From Nevskia ramosa DSM 11499 (lineage in GTDB: Bacteria; Pseudomonadota; Gammaproteobacteria; Nevskiales; Nevskiaceae): a DNA stretch of 64,000 bases. The stretch's first letter is position 1; each line of letters begins with the position of its first letter. The DNA lies in contig NZ_ATVI01000005.1 of NCBI RefSeq assembly GCF_000420645.1, positions 542,357 through 606,356 of the forward strand, in the 5' to 3' direction. Below are positions 10,301-20,512 of this stretch, in pieces. The notes under the pieces are model-generated. The model saw nothing but the letters and a program-made list of their open reading frames with translations. It had not been told where the DNA came from and searched no databases. The position numbers and the translations under genes are program-made.

Positions 10301-10433
10301 CGGTAGTCGCCTGCTGATCGTCTCTGGCGAACTGCAGAAGGTCGATGGCGTCACGCATGTTGTCGCCAGGCGCTTCCGCGATGTCAGCGACTGGATCGCC
10401 GACATGCCAATCCCATCGCGCAACTTCCACTGA
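7356..10433 (+). CDS. dnaE2: error-prone DNA polymerase DnaE2 (ImuC)
   Basis: DnaE2 is the C-family polymerase of the mutasome, acting with ImuA and ImuB. The 1025-residue product has an N-terminal PHP domain (AELHCVSHYSFLRGA), the polymerase core with catalytic aspartates in PPDIDVDFEH, PGPIQGGMVHPYLKR and the fingers region, and near the C-terminus an OB-fold (VRIAGLVLNRQRPQTAKG) and MFMTLEDETG. It lacks the long tau-binding C-terminus of DnaE1, which fits DnaE2. The ATG at 7356 (MDYAELHC) is the family start; upstream in-frame codons overlap imuB. Confidence 0.95.
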   Translation: MDYAELHCVSHYSFLRGASSPDQLFEAAKAQGYEALAITDECSMAGIVRAHVAAEKHEVKLIVGSEFQLDDGLRFVLLAPCHRAYSEICRLITTGRRAADKGDYFLTRDDLHDLDQVLALWLPPDDDAIAEAQGAFIATTFGARAWIAVELHRHGDDRAQLNRLLSLGRHLGLRCTAAGDVHMHVREARALQDTMTAIRHSLALEDCGARLFPNGERHLRPIAELQQLYSDFLLAEAAAIAERCSFSMAGLNYEYPHELVPDGHTRSGWLRVLTEQGLRNRWPEGEPVSVRKTIEMELELIIELRYEAFFLTVHDIVRWARAQVPEILCQGRGSAANSAVCYALGITSVNPAEQRLLFGRFLSRERNEPPDIDVDFEHQRRELVMQYIYNKYGRERAALAATVIRYRRKSAIRDCGRALGIGADEIDRLANSLAWWDEPETLPDRLREQGFDPATPVVARWLMLVKALVGTPRHLSQHVGGFVISEHPLHELVPVENAAMPDRTIIQWEKDDLEALGLLKVDCLALGMLSAIRRMFEFIERQTGVQHSIASIPRDDLPTYEMIQAADTVGVFQIESRAQMSMLPRLRPKDFYDLVIQIAIVRPGPIQGGMVHPYLKRRNDLEPAIYPSEALKNVLSRTLGVPLFQEQVIEIAVVAADFSQGEADQLRRSMAAWGKDGSLMPLRQRLLDGMKKNSYEEAFAEQIFEMIKGFGSYGFPESHSASFALLAYVSSWIKCHHPAAFFAGLINSQPMGFYGPAQLIREAKRAGVEVRPVDVRNSDWDCTVPKAGDGKPAIRLGLRLVDGLNEEVAKSIMAARRQSPFIDIEDLVRRAPLDAANRRLLARADALRSLGGHRHAVHWQVQGIEDLPAMLAGHASPESDVELRTPHEAEEVLADYQSTGLTLRRHPLALLRPRLAMLGIHTSADLATLAHRQSVRIAGLVLNRQRPQTAKGVMFMTLEDETGCHNLVVWKKSFDAQRAVVLGSRLLIVSGELQKVDGVTHVVARRFRDVSDWIADMPIPSRNFH

Positions 10434-10470
10434 TGGCGCGTTGAGCGCGTAGCAAAACGGTCGCCCACAA

Positions 10471-10565
10471 AAAAGCGCCGGCGAACGGCGCTGATGCGAA
10501 TTTGTAAAGCGCCGACGAACGGCGCTGATGCGAATTTGTAAAGCGCCGACGAACGGCGCTTTACA
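10471..10565 (+). repeat. tandem 34-bp repeat carrying three hairpins
   Basis: A 34-bp unit runs 10473-10506 and 10507-10540, with a partial third copy 10541-10560. Copies differ only at one central base (GGC or GAC). Each copy holds an AGCGCC / GGCGCT inverted repeat around a 7-nt loop containing CGAAC, so three identical hairpins stand in series between dnaE2 and lexA. The first is preceded by A6 and each is followed by an AT-rich GCGAATTTGTA or TTTACA stretch, which gives them terminator-like character. They probably insulate lexA from dnaE2 transcription. Confidence 0.85.
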
Positions 10566-10580
10566 GGCTCAGGCAATGAC

Positions 10581-10596
10581 TTGTATAAATATACAT
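10581..10596 (+). promoter_or_regulatory. LexA operator upstream of lexA
   Basis: TTGTATAAATATACAT matches the E. coli-type LexA box at most positions and shares the 14-bp core TGTATAAATATACA, and the following TAT, with the imuA operator. It ends 18 bp before the lexA ATG, overlapping the expected promoter/leader. This indicates classical autoregulation of lexA and shows that lexA and the mutasome operon answer to the same repressor. Confidence 0.88.
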
Positions 10597-10614
10597 ATCA
10601 AGGACGCCTCAGCA

Positions 10615-11238
10615 ATGACTGATCTTACTGCAAGACAGACCCAGGTACTCGACTTCATTCGCAAGCACATCGCTGATAACGGCGGCGCGCCAACCCGCGC
10701 TGAAATCGCCGCCGCTTTCGGACTGCGTTCGGCCAATTCCGCTGAACAGTATCTGCGCACTCTGGCCGAAAAGGGCCATCTTGAAGTGACCGGTCAGGCG
10801 CGTGGCATTCGCCTCGCGGCCCAGCATCGTGAACGCCGGGTCGAGATGCTGAAGGTTCCGGTCGTCGGTCGCGTTGCAGCGGGCCTGCCGATCCTCGCGG
10901 TCGAAAATCTTGACGATCATCGTGATCTGGCTGCGAATTTGTTCGAGCCGGCGCCTGATTTCCTGTTGCGCATCAAAGGCCACTCGATGCGCGATGCCGG
11001 CATTCTCGATGGCGATCTGCTCGCCGTGAAGCGCGCTCAGAACGCGATGAACGGCCAGATCGTTGTCGCTCGCATCGGTGATGAAGCAACGGTCAAGCGC
11101 TTCCGGCGTGAGGGCCACATCGTTAGCCTGATTCCTGAAAACACCGACCCGGCTTACCAGCCCATCGTCCTCGACCTGCGCGAGCAGGAACTGGTGATCG
11201 AAGGACTGGCCCTGGGCGTCATTGGAGTACGTCGATGA
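10615..11238 (+). CDS. lexA: SOS repressor LexA
   Basis: LexA represses SOS genes and self-cleaves when stimulated by RecA filaments. The 207-residue product has an N-terminal winged helix-turn-helix (about residues 26-58, PTRAEIAAAFGLRS), the scissile Ala89-Gly90 bond in VGRVAAGLPI, catalytic Ser124 in KGHSMRDAGI and Lys161 in GDEATVKRF. Start ATG 10615 follows an AAGGA at 10600-10604; upstream in-frame ATGs lie inside the operator or repeats. Its stop overlaps the next gene by 4 nt. Location next to imuABC is typical of lineages with a cassette-linked lexA; whether a second lexA exists elsewhere cannot be seen here. Confidence 0.95.
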   Translation: MTDLTARQTQVLDFIRKHIADNGGAPTRAEIAAAFGLRSANSAEQYLRTLAEKGHLEVTGQARGIRLAAQHRERRVEMLKVPVVGRVAAGLPILAVENLDDHRDLAANLFEPAPDFLLRIKGHSMRDAGILDGDLLAVKRAQNAMNGQIVVARIGDEATVKRFRREGHIVSLIPENTDPAYQPIVLDLREQELVIEGLALGVIGVRR

Positions 11239-11543
11239 ATCTGCAACAGCAACGCGAAGAAGCCCGCCGACGTCGTCTGGTCAACCGCAATGTCGCTCAG
11301 CATCGCCAGCTGTACTTCGACGAGGCTCGCCGTGGCGTGGTCAGCGGCGCCGGCACGGTTCGCCGCAATAGCCCACGTTTGGTGTTGTCAGCCGCTCAGA
11401 GCGATCCAGTCGTTGACAGTCCGGCGATCACCATTGCACTGAAGCTCGGCATCGTCACGCTGATGGCTGGCCTGCTGATACAGCACAAGGGCGTACTGCT
11501 GCAGGCCGTGTTGTCGTTGCTACCGTCCGGCTTGATCGGCTGA
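11235..11543 (+). CDS. small membrane protein co-transcribed with lexA
   Basis: I do not recognise a family with certainty. The 102-residue product is strongly basic at the N-terminus (Arg-rich, [15 protein letters not shown]), has a soluble middle, then a hydrophobic segment at about residues 65-83 and a second hydrophobic stretch to the C-terminus. The ATG overlaps the lexA stop (ATGA), so it is translationally coupled and must be SOS-induced with lexA. In E. coli, lexA is followed by the membrane protein gene dinF, and many bacteria place a division inhibitor (sulA-like) after lexA. A damage-induced membrane role such as division arrest is possible but unproven. Confidence 0.75.
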   Translation: MNLQQQREEARRRRLVNRNVAQHRQLYFDEARRGVVSGAGTVRRNSPRLVLSAAQSDPVVDSPAITIALKLGIVTLMAGLLIQHKGVLLQAVLSLLPSGLIG

Positions 11544-11799
11544 GCCCGGCCATGCTGACGCAAAACGGGCAGACCGCTCGCAGCAGTCAGCAGGACTCCG
11601 GCCTCGCGCTAACGGCGCGGCCGGTCTCCGATTACAGCTCCTGCTGGTCAGCGCTACCGGATCTGCTTCGGGCAAGAGTCGAACCCTTGCTCCAAGCAAG
11701 GTGCGGCGTGGAGTCGCACAGCAGAAGACGTTCGATTTCCATTGGTTCAGGCGCATGCCGGGCCTGATCAAAACGGTGCCCGGCAACGGTTCGGAATCG
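11544..11799. other. intergenic, convergent; alternative hairpin arms
   Basis: The stretch separates the lexA operon from the convergent acyl-CoA ligase. I see no credible gene; a 71-codon frame at 11552 has no ribosome site. It contains GCAAG (11672-11676), CTTGC (11686-11690) and GCAAG (11696-11700), which can form two mutually exclusive hairpins. No T-tract follows, so it is not an obvious terminator. The T-arm-like GGGTTCGACTC on the minus strand is not part of a foldable tRNA. Confidence 0.5.
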
Positions 11800-13371
11800 C
11801 TACTGCGTCGCGATCGCCGCGCGCTTGCCGCGCAGCACGAATTTCTGGATCTTGCCGGTCGCGGTCTTCGGCAGTTCAGCGACGACATGAAACGAAGTCG
11901 GCACCTTGAAGTGGGCAAGGCTCGCGCGACAGAACGTCTTGAGTTCGCCGTCGGCAAGGCTGTGGCCCGAGCGCAGCACGACGAAAGCTTCTGGAGATTC
12001 GCCCCATTTCTCGTGCGGCATGCCGACCACCGCTACTTCGATGATCGCCGGATGCCGCAGCAAGGTGCCCTCGACCTCGATCGACGAAATGTTTTCGCCA
12101 CCGGAAATGATCACGTCCTTCAGGCGATCGCGAATCTCGATATAGCCGTCCGGGTGAACAACCGCCGCATCGCCGGTACGGAACCAGCCGCCCTTCAGCG
12201 CTTTCGCGCTCGCTTCCGGGTCGTTGTAGTAGCCGCGCATCACCGTGTTGCCGCGCGCCACGATCTCGCCGAGCGTTGTGCCATCAGCCGGCACCGGTTG
12301 ATCCTGATCGTCGAACACGGCGGTTTCGCCGGAAGTCACCAGTTCCACGCCCTGGCGCGCCTTGATCAGGGCGCGCTGTTCAGCGCTCAGCTCATCGTGA
12401 GCCGGAAGCGGCTCGCAGATGGTGATGAATGGCGAGGTTTCGGTCAGCCCGTAAGCCTGGGTGATGGTCCAGCCCAGTTCGCCTTCGACTCGCTCGATCG
12501 TCGCAGGCGCCGGTGGTGCACCCGCTGTGATCACGCGAACACCCGGCCGCACAGCGCGACGCTGCGCCTCCGGTCCATTGGCAATACCGATCAGCACGGT
12601 GGGCGCTGCGCACAGCAGGCTCACGGCTTCACGATTGATGTGGTCGTAGATCGCCAGTGGCTCGACCTTGCGCAGGCAGACATGAGTGGCGCCCACTGCA
12701 GTGACGGTCCAGATGAAGGTCCAGCCATTGGCGTGGAACATCGGCAGCGTCCACAGATAGCGATCGGACGGCGTCATGTGCATGTGCACCAGCACACCGA
12801 CCGAATTCATCCAGGCGTTACGGTGGGTGATCATCACGCCCTTCGGGCGCGACGTGGTTCCGCTGGTGTAGTTCACGGACAGCAGATCGGTTTCGGCAAC
12901 CTCTGTCCGGTGGAAATCCGGGGACGCCTGTTCCACCAGGGTTTCGTACGCGAGCCAACCGTCATGCGAGCCTTCGAATGCGATGTAGTGCTCGACGTTC
13001 GGCAGTTGTGTGCGAATGCTGTCGATGGCATCGAAGTAGTCCGGGTGTGCGCAGACAATTTTCGAGCCGCTGTGGTTGATCAGGTACACGAAATCATCGG
13101 CGGTCAGCCGATAGTTGATCGGCACGATCACACCGCCGAACTGCGGGATCGAGTAGTACGTCTCGAGATTGGTGTGGGTATTCGGCGAGATCAGCGCAAC
13201 GCGGTCACCTTTGACCACGCCCAGCGTCTGGAAAGCGGACGAAGCACGATCGCAGCGATCAAGAAACTGCCGATAGGTGTAGCGACGATCGCCATCGACC
13301 ACAGCTTCGCGGTCGGGATAGAGCTTGCGGGCACGGCGGGCAAATTCCAGCGGGCTCAGCGGGGTCTCCAC
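11800..13371 (-). CDS. acyl-CoA synthetase (AMP-forming)
   Basis: The enzyme activates a carboxylic acid, probably a medium- or long-chain fatty acid, to its CoA thioester through an acyl-adenylate. The 523-residue product has the P-loop-like motif [15 protein letters not shown], the AYGLTETSP motif, the hinge [21 protein letters not shown] and the C-terminal catalytic lysine region [12 protein letters not shown]. The GTG at 13371 is the best start because a GAGGAG Shine-Dalgarno lies 8 nt upstream; the GTG at 13380 overlaps that site. It is a monocistronic gene on the minus strand, and its exact substrate cannot be read from sequence. Confidence 0.88.
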   Translation of the reverse strand: METPLSPLEFARRARKLYPDREAVVDGDRRYTYRQFLDRCDRASSAFQTLGVVKGDRVALISPNTHTNLETYYSIPQFGGVIVPINYRLTADDFVYLINHSGSKIVCAHPDYFDAIDSIRTQLPNVEHYIAFEGSHDGWLAYETLVEQASPDFHRTEVAETDLLSVNYTSGTTSRPKGVMITHRNAWMNSVGVLVHMHMTPSDRYLWTLPMFHANGWTFIWTVTAVGATHVCLRKVEPLAIYDHINREAVSLLCAAPTVLIGIANGPEAQRRAVRPGVRVITAGAPPAPATIERVEGELGWTITQAYGLTETSPFITICEPLPAHDELSAEQRALIKARQGVELVTSGETAVFDDQDQPVPADGTTLGEIVARGNTVMRGYYNDPEASAKALKGGWFRTGDAAVVHPDGYIEIRDRLKDVIISGGENISSIEVEGTLLRHPAIIEVAVVGMPHEKWGESPEAFVVLRSGHSLADGELKTFCRASLAHFKVPTSFHVVAELPKTATGKIQKFVLRGKRAAIATQ

Positions 13372-13664
13372 GGGCGACACTCCTCGGTTGTAGTTTTGGC
13401 GACGATCGATCACGAAACGTTGAAGTTTCGCTTGCCGAAGGGTAGCGGGAGTGTTGCGCGATGGGTATTGGGACAAGCCCGAAAAGCACAATCGGAAGCG
13501 CTTGAATCCGGGAACAACGAACATCAACCAAATAGGTTAGCTCGTGTGATGTCCAGCAATGCACATGCAAATGCTGGCCGAAGCAATGATCGTCATGACG
13601 TCGACGATTCAGCCAGATATCAAGTTTTGGATTTGAAACTATGTCAGGCAGCTATGGCCCGACA
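13372..13664. other. intergenic upstream of acyl-CoA synthetase
   Basis: About 290 bp between the ligase start and the tRNA-Glu 3' end. AT content is higher than in neighbouring genes, consistent with promoters for the minus-strand ligase. I see no gene, repeat or clear operator. Confidence 0.4.
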
Positions 13665-13740
13665 TGGCGTCCCTACGGGGATTCGAACCCCGGTTCTCAC
13701 CGTGAAAGGGTGGTGTCCTAGGCCTCTAGACGATAGGGAC
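13665..13740 (-). tRNA. tRNA-Glu (TTC)
   Basis: The minus strand gives a 76-nt cloverleaf beginning GTCCCTATCGTCTAGAGG, with the anticodon loop containing TTC, a T-arm GGGGTTCGAATCCCC and a genomically encoded CCA end (complement at 13665-13667). The acceptor stem GTCCCTA pairs with TAGGGAC. It lies 32 nt downstream of tRNA-Ala on the same strand, so the two form one tRNA transcription unit. Confidence 0.97.
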
Positions 13741-13772
13741 AACGAGGCGGTGTCGCGAGTGAATCAGAAACT

Positions 13773-13848
<76 letters not shown>

Positions 13849-14031
13849 GTACAGCGGAGCGAAAGTATAGGGCCTACCGAGGTGGGGACTCAAGTACTTT
13901 CGCGAGGAAATTTGCAGGCATGTCCGGGGAACCGGCGATCTATTAGACTGCGAGACGTTTTTCAGCCTGCAGAACCGCGCTGGACTCGCTCTGCGCACTC
14001 CTACCAACAGATCAACGAAGACGACATTCCC

Positions 14032-14601
14032 ATGGCATCGGTCAGCACCAACGAAATGAAATCGGGCGTCAAGGTTCTCATTGACGGCGAACCGTACGCG
14101 ATTCTCGACAATGAATACCGCAAGCCCGGCAAGGGCCAGGCGACGAACAGCATCAAGATCCGTGCATTGAAAACCGGCCGCGTGCTCGAGCGCACGCTGA
14201 AATCCGGCGATACCTGGGAACTGGCGGACGTCGAACAGACGGAAATGCAGTACCTCTACAACGACGGCGAGTTCTGGACCTTCATGGATCCGGTCAGCTT
14301 CGAACAGATTCAAGCCAATGACGCCGCGATGACCGAGGCCAAGGTCTGGCTGAAGGGCGAAGAGGTCTGCACCGTGCTGCTGTGGAACGGCGTGCCGTTG
14401 AGCGTAGCCGCGCCGAACACCGTGATCCTGAAGATCATTGAAACCGATCCAGGTCTACGCGGCGATACCTCGGGCGGCGGCGGCAAGCCGGCGAAACTCG
14501 AAACCGGCGCCATGGTTCGCGTCCCGCTGTTCGTGCAGCAGGATGAGTTGGTCAAGGTTGATACACGCACTGGCGAATACCTCGCCCGTGCAGGCAAGTA
14601 G
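14032..14601 (+). CDS. efp: elongation factor P
   Basis: EF-P rescues ribosomes stalled on polyproline stretches. The 189-residue product starts [20 protein letters not shown], has three beta-barrel domains and the loop YRKPGKGQ whose lysine near residue 34 is the modification site. A lysine here suggests EpmA/B-type beta-lysylation rather than the EarP arginine-rhamnosylation of Pseudomonas; neither modification enzyme is in the window. The frame is open far upstream through tRNA genes, but ATG 14032 is the family start. recA begins only 29 nt after its stop. Confidence 0.95.
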   Translation: MASVSTNEMKSGVKVLIDGEPYAILDNEYRKPGKGQATNSIKIRALKTGRVLERTLKSGDTWELADVEQTEMQYLYNDGEFWTFMDPVSFEQIQANDAAMTEAKVWLKGEEVCTVLLWNGVPLSVAAPNTVILKIIETDPGLRGDTSGGGGKPAKLETGAMVRVPLFVQQDELVKVDTRTGEYLARAGK

Positions 14602-14630
14602 GCCAAGCAGGATTAAAGACACCGAAGACG

Positions 14631-15686
<1,056 letters not shown>

Positions 15687-15690
15687 TTCC

Positions 15691-16188
15691 GTGGCAGGGC
15701 GCGGGCGCAAGCCGCCTGTGCCATTGGCTCCCGAAGCGGCGCGTGAGCGTGCGCTTCGGGCGCTGAGCCGACGCGAGCACAGCGCTCGTGAACTCACTAC
15801 CAAGCTGGCGCATGACGGCCTGGATCGAACCGTGGCCAGCGAAGTGGTTGGCGAACTCGGCGAATCCGGTTGGCAAAGCGATGAGCGTTACGCAGGCTTG
15901 CTCAGTCGCTCACGCATTGCCCAAGGCTATGGCCCCTTGCGGATTCGTGCCGAGCTATCTGCCCGTGGTGTTGCTGACGCCCTGATCGTCGCCGCACTCG
16001 AGGAAGCCGATCCAGACTGGCTCGAGATCATCGGACGCATCTATCAGCGTCGCTACCGCGCAGCGCCGGTGGATGCCAAGGATTCCGCTGGTCGATATCG
16101 TTTCCTCGCCAGCCGTGGTTTCACGTCGGCGCAGATCCGCTCGGTGATGCGGGATGCCATCGATGCCGAGGATGAGCCCGAAGAATGA
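15691..16188 (+). CDS. recX: regulatory protein RecX
   Basis: RecX binds RecA filaments and inhibits their extension and activity. The 165-residue product consists of three-helix repeats with the family pattern [49 protein letters not shown] and a C-terminal [18 protein letters not shown] block. It uses a GTG start 4 nt after the recA stop, so translation is coupled to recA and expression is kept lower than RecA. Confidence 0.92.
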   Translation: MAGRGRKPPVPLAPEAARERALRALSRREHSARELTTKLAHDGLDRTVASEVVGELGESGWQSDERYAGLLSRSRIAQGYGPLRIRAELSARGVADALIVAALEEADPDWLEIIGRIYQRRYRAAPVDAKDSAGRYRFLASRGFTSAQIRSVMRDAIDAEDEPEE

Positions 16189-16312
16189 GCCTGATCGCGC
16201 TCGAACTCGCGTTGAAGCACGCTGGAAAACCCGCGCAAAACCTAGCGGCTACAGGGTCTTGCGCGCTACCATGCGCGACTTTTTTCGCCCGGGCCGCCTG
16301 GCCCAGCACGAT

Positions 16313-18937
16313 ATGAACAGCAACGAACTGCGCGCACGCTTCCTCGAATACTTCCGTCGGCAAGGCCATGCGGTGGTGCCGTCGTCGTCGCTGGTGCCGA
16401 GCAACGATCCGACCCTGCTGTTCACCAACTCCGGCATGGTGCAGTTCAAGGACGTGTTCACTGGCCAGGACAAGCGACCGTACACCCGCGCCACGTCGAG
16501 CCAGCGCTGCGTGCGCGCTGGCGGCAAGCACAACGATCTCGAGAACGTCGGCTACACGGCTCGGCATCACACCTTCTTCGAGATGCTCGGCAATTTCTCG
16601 TTCGGCGACTACTTCAAGCCAGATGCGATTCGCTTCGCCTGGGAGTTCATCACCGGCGCCGAATGGCTGGCGATCGACAAGAGCCGCCTGCTGGTCACCG
16701 TCTATCACAGCGATGACGAGGCCTATGACATCTGGCATCGCCAGATGGGTATTCCGGCCGAGCGCATCGTCCGCATCGGCGACAACAAGGGCGCACCTTA
16801 CGCTTCGGACAACTTCTGGGCGATGGGCGATACCGGTCCCTGCGGGCCGTGCACGGAAATCTTCTACGACCACGATCCCGATGGCTCGAAGGGCATCTAC
16901 GGTGGTCCTCCAGGTTCGCCGGAAGAAGATGGCGACCGCTGGATCGAAATCTGGAACGTCGTGTTCATGCAGTTCGAGCGCTCGAAGAGCGGCGAGCTGA
17001 GCAAGCTGCCGGCACCGAGCGTCGATACCGGCATGGGCCTGGAGCGCATCAGCGCGCTGATGCAGGGCACCAACGACAACTACCAGATCGATACCTTCAA
17101 GATTCTGGTCAACGCGATCGCCAAGCTGTCGAACACGGCGCCCTACGCCAGCGCATCGCAGAAAGTGGTGGCCGACCACATTCGTTCGGCTGCCTTCCTG
17201 ATCATCGACGGCGTCACGCCATCGAACGAAGGACGCGGCTACGTGCTGCGCCGGGTCATGCGCCGCGCGATCCGTCATGGCTACAAGCTGGGACTGAGCG
17301 AGGCTTTCTTCTGGAAGCTGGTCGCGCCACTGGCCGAGGCGATGGGCGAGGCTTATCCGGAACTCGTCGAGCAGCGTGCTCGCATCGAACAGGTGATCCG
17401 CAGTGAAGAAGACAGCTTCGCGACCACGCTCGACAAGGGCATGAAGCTGCTTGAGGACGCGATCGGCACCCTCAAGAGCGACGTGATCCCGGGCGAAGTG
17501 GTGTTCAAGCTCTACGACACCTACGGCTTCCCGTTCGATCTCACCGCTGACATCGCCCGCGAGCGCAACCTGAAGCTCGACGAAGCCGGCTACGACCGCG
17601 AGATGGAAGCGCAGCGCACGCGTGCGCGCGCTGCCAGCAAGTTCACCGCCGGCGAAGGGCTCAAGTACGAAGGTCCGGCGACGATTTTCCTCGGTTACGA
17701 GCAGACGGCCATCAACGATGCGAAGGTCGTTGGCCTCTATCGCGGTAGCGTCGCGGTCGAGGCTCTGGCAGCTGGCGACGAAGGCGCGGTGGTGCTCGAT
17801 CGCACGCCGTTCTATGCCGAAAGCGGTGGTCAGGGTGGTGACGCCGGCACCGTCGGCGACTTCGTGGTTGCTGATACCCAGAAGATCAAGGGCGGCGCGT
17901 TTGCCCATGTCGGCAAGCTCGAAACTGGCGCCTTGAAGCTCGGTGATACGGTCATGGCAACGGTGGCGATCAGCCAGCGCCGCGCGACGATGCGCAATCA
18001 TTCCGTCACCCACCTGATGCACAAGGCGCTGCGCGATGTGCTCGGCGGTCATGTGCAGCAGAAGGGTTCGCTGGTCGATGCCGACAAGACCCGCTTCGAC
18101 TTCGCCCACACCGGCCCGATGACGGCAACGGAGTTGGCCGAAGTCGAGCGTCTGGTCAATGCCGAAATCCTCGCCAACGTCGCGACGCAGGCACGCGTGC
18201 TACCGATCGAAGAAGCGAAGAAGACCGGCGCGATGATGCTGTTCGGCGAAAAGTACGGCGACGAAGTGCGCGTGCTCGACATCGGCAGTTCACGCGAGCT
18301 TTGCGGCGGTACCCATGTCAGCCGCACCGGCGACATCGGCCTGTTCAAGATCGTCTCCGAAGGCGGCGTGGCCGCTGGTGTGCGTCGTGTCGAAGCAGTG
18401 ACTGGTGATAACGCGCTCGCGTTCGTCAATGACTTGCAGGCGCGCCTGAGCGGTGCGGCGGCGATGCTGAAGTCTTCGCCCGCTGAACTCGGTGCGCGCA
18501 TCACGGCAATGCTCGACGCGCAGAAGCAACTCGAAAAGGAACTCGCTCAGCTCAAGGGCAAGCTGGCCGCCAGCGCGGGGGATGAACTCGCCGGACAGGC
18601 CAAGCTGGTCAACGGCGTGAAAGTGCTGGTGACGGCGGTGGACGGCGTCGACAGCGGCGAGTTGCGCAACCTGCTCGATCAGCTGAAGAACAAGCTGGGT
18701 TCGGGAGTCGTGCTGCTCGGTGTCGTCGGTGGCGACAAGGTCAACCTGATCGCTGGCGTGACGGCGGATCTGACTGCCAGGCTCAAGGCTGGCGAACTGC
18801 TGGCGTTTGTCGCGGCGCAAGTCGGCGGCAAGGGCGGTGGTCGTCCGGACATGGCGCAGGGCGGCGGTACGCAGCCGGAGAATCTGCCGGCGGCCCTGAC
18901 TTCCGCACAGCAATGGATCGAGCAGAAACTGGGCTGA
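16313..18937 (+). CDS. alaS: alanyl-tRNA synthetase
   Basis: AlaRS charges tRNA-Ala and edits mischarged Ser/Gly. The 874-residue product starts [19 protein letters not shown], carries class II motif 1 ([20 protein letters not shown]), the editing-domain zinc site with NHSVTHLMH and [13 protein letters not shown], and a C-Ala domain with coiled coil ([16 protein letters not shown]) ending in [11 protein letters not shown]. The in-frame extension back to 16154 overlaps recX and is not conserved, so I took ATG 16313. The recA-recX-alaS-lysC-csrA order is typical of Pseudomonas and relatives. Confidence 0.96.
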   Translation: MNSNELRARFLEYFRRQGHAVVPSSSLVPSNDPTLLFTNSGMVQFKDVFTGQDKRPYTRATSSQRCVRAGGKHNDLENVGYTARHHTFFEMLGNFSFGDYFKPDAIRFAWEFITGAEWLAIDKSRLLVTVYHSDDEAYDIWHRQMGIPAERIVRIGDNKGAPYASDNFWAMGDTGPCGPCTEIFYDHDPDGSKGIYGGPPGSPEEDGDRWIEIWNVVFMQFERSKSGELSKLPAPSVDTGMGLERISALMQGTNDNYQIDTFKILVNAIAKLSNTAPYASASQKVVADHIRSAAFLIIDGVTPSNEGRGYVLRRVMRRAIRHGYKLGLSEAFFWKLVAPLAEAMGEAYPELVEQRARIEQVIRSEEDSFATTLDKGMKLLEDAIGTLKSDVIPGEVVFKLYDTYGFPFDLTADIARERNLKLDEAGYDREMEAQRTRARAASKFTAGEGLKYEGPATIFLGYEQTAINDAKVVGLYRGSVAVEALAAGDEGAVVLDRTPFYAESGGQGGDAGTVGDFVVADTQKIKGGAFAHVGKLETGALKLGDTVMATVAISQRRATMRNHSVTHLMHKALRDVLGGHVQQKGSLVDADKTRFDFAHTGPMTATELAEVERLVNAEILANVATQARVLPIEEAKKTGAMMLFGEKYGDEVRVLDIGSSRELCGGTHVSRTGDIGLFKIVSEGGVAAGVRRVEAVTGDNALAFVNDLQARLSGAAAMLKSSPAELGARITAMLDAQKQLEKELAQLKGKLAASAGDELAGQAKLVNGVKVLVTAVDGVDSGELRNLLDQLKNKLGSGVVLLGVVGGDKVNLIAGVTADLTARLKAGELLAFVAAQVGGKGGGRPDMAQGGGTQPENLPAALTSAQQWIEQKLG

Positions 18938-18963
18938 ATCCGTTTGCAGCAGCAAGTTGCCCG

Positions 18964-19012
18964 TTTCCAGAGAAGCAGGCGGCTTGTCGGTAAGGACATG
19001 CTTCTCTGGAAA
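18964..19012 (+). other. long perfect hairpin between alaS and lysC
   Basis: TTTCCAGAGAAGCA (18964-18977) is exactly complementary to TGCTTCTCTGGAAA (18999-19012), a 14-bp stem with a 21-nt loop, 29 nt before the lysC ATG. No T-tract follows. It could be a factor-independent pause, an attenuator or a small repeat; it is not a lysine riboswitch, which is far longer. Confidence 0.7.
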
Positions 19013-19041
19013 CCAACAATCGGAAACTGGAAACCGCTTCA

Positions 19042-20274
19042 ATGGCTTTGCTAGTGCAGAAGTACGGCGGCACTTCGATGGGCTCGGTCGAGCGCATCGA
19101 ACATGTCGCCTCGAAGGTCGCCGCCGCTCGGGCGCGTGGTAATCAGGTGGTGGTCGTGGTGTCGGCGATGTCCGGCGAAACCGATCGCCTGATCAAGCTC
19201 GCGAAAGCGATCAATCCCCGGCCGCTGGCGCGCGAACTCGATCAGATGATTGCGACCGGCGAACAGGTGACGATCGCGATGCTGGCGATCGCCCTCGACA
19301 AGATGGGCGTGGCGGCGCGTTCGTACACCGGCGCGCAGGTGTCGATCCGCACCGACAAGGCCTACAACAAGGCACGCATCCAGCACATCGACACCGAACG
19401 GCTGATGGCCGATTGCAATGCCGGCATCGTGCCGGTGGTCGCCGGTTTCCAGGGAGTCGACTGCGACGGCAACATCACCACGCTCGGCCGCGGCGGTTCG
19501 GATACCACGGGTGTCGCGCTCGCTGCCGCGCTGAAAGCCGATGAATGCCAGATCTACACGGATGTGGACGGCGTTTACACGACCGATCCACGAGTCGAGC
19601 CGAAGGCCCGGCGCCTGAGCAAGATCACCTTCGAGGAAATGCTCGAACTCGCGAGTCTCGGCTCGAAGGTGCTGCAGATCCGCTCGGTCGAATTTGCGGG
19701 CAAATACAAGGTACCGCTGCGCGTGCTGTCGACCTTCGTCGATGGCCCGGGCACGCTGATCACGCTGGACGAAAACGTTGGGGGAAGCAAAGTGGAAGAT
19801 CCGTTGATTGCCGGCATCGCCTTCAGCCGGGATGAAGCACAGCTGACCGTTGCCGGTGTGCCGGATCGTCCGGGCATCGCTGCCGCGATCCTGGGGCCGA
19901 TCGGTGACGCGAACATCGAAATCGACATGATCGTGCAGAACGTCGGCGCCGATGGCATGACCGATTTCACCTTCACGGTGTCACGCGGCGAGCTGGAACG
20001 GGCTGCGGAAGTGTCGAAGAAAGTGGCTGAATCACTGGGCGCCAAGGGCATCCGTACTGCGACCGATATCTGCAAGGTCTCGCTGGTCGGCGTCGGCATG
20101 CGCTCGCACGCCGGCATCGCGGCGAAAATGTTCAAGACGCTGGCCGCGGAGAGCATCAACATCCGGATGATCTCGACTTCGGAAATCAAGATTTCTGTCG
20201 TCGTCGAAGACAAATATCTTGAGCTTGCCGTGCGTTCGCTGCACAAGGCTTTCGATCTCGAACAAGCGGCCTGA
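19042..20274 (+). CDS. lysC: aspartate kinase
   Basis: Aspartokinase phosphorylates aspartate, the first step to lysine, threonine and methionine. The 410-residue product starts MALLVQKYGGTSMGSVERI (kinase motif), has the FQGVDCDGNITTLGRGGSDTTG substrate region and two C-terminal ACT domains (TVAGVPDRPGIAAAILGPIG and VSLVGVGMRSHAGIAAKMF) for allosteric feedback. Length and lack of fusion fit the class found in Pseudomonas. It lies between alaS and csrA, with inverted repeats on both sides. Confidence 0.96.
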   Translation: MALLVQKYGGTSMGSVERIEHVASKVAAARARGNQVVVVVSAMSGETDRLIKLAKAINPRPLARELDQMIATGEQVTIAMLAIALDKMGVAARSYTGAQVSIRTDKAYNKARIQHIDTERLMADCNAGIVPVVAGFQGVDCDGNITTLGRGGSDTTGVALAAALKADECQIYTDVDGVYTTDPRVEPKARRLSKITFEEMLELASLGSKVLQIRSVEFAGKYKVPLRVLSTFVDGPGTLITLDENVGGSKVEDPLIAGIAFSRDEAQLTVAGVPDRPGIAAAILGPIGDANIEIDMIVQNVGADGMTDFTFTVSRGELERAAEVSKKVAESLGAKGIRTATDICKVSLVGVGMRSHAGIAAKMFKTLAAESINIRMISTSEIKISVVVEDKYLELAVRSLHKAFDLEQAA

Positions 20275-20323
20275 AGCGCGCGACGCCTTTGCGTGGCTGG
20301 AGGGTCCAGTTCAAATCCGGCGT

Positions 20324-20353
20324 CTCACGGGTGTTGATGGCGACACCCGTGAG
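20324..20353 (+). terminator. hairpin after lysC
   Basis: CTCACGGGTGT (20324-20334) pairs perfectly with ACACCCGTGAG (20343-20353) across 8 nt, 50 nt past the lysC stop. The following TGTTGCGG is not a strong T-tract, so this may be a weak or Rho-assisted terminator, or a 3'-end-stabilising stem. Confidence 0.55.
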
Positions 20354-20441
20354 TGTTGCGGCCTTCTGTCGGAAACATGAATTTTCCGTTTACTCGCTGA
20401 GGCTTTGCCAACCTGACAGCGTTATCATTCGCGCAGACAGA

Positions 20442-20510
20442 GACCCGATCTAACGGGTCCGGGCTCGGTGAGCGTTTCACGCCACTGCAGGATCAGGGAA
20501 TGGAGAGCAG
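20442..20510 (+). promoter_or_regulatory. csrA leader with GGA motifs
   Basis: Upstream of csrA a hairpin GACCCG (20442-20447) / CGGGTC (20454-20459) is followed by three GGA triplets (20490-20492, 20497-20499, 20502-20504), the last inside the Shine-Dalgarno GGAGAG. CsrA binds GGA-containing sites over ribosome-binding sites, so this arrangement suggests autorepression of csrA translation. That is inference from motif only. Confidence 0.5.
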
Positions 20511-20512
20511 TG

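Noticed and set aside
11660..11735. tRNA-like T-arm on the minus strand (GGGTTCGACTC)
   Set aside because: No matching acceptor, D-arm or anticodon arm could be placed around it.
11552..11767. 71-codon open frame after the lexA operon
   Set aside because: No ribosome-binding site, no recognisable protein features and the region carries hairpin arms; treated as non-coding.
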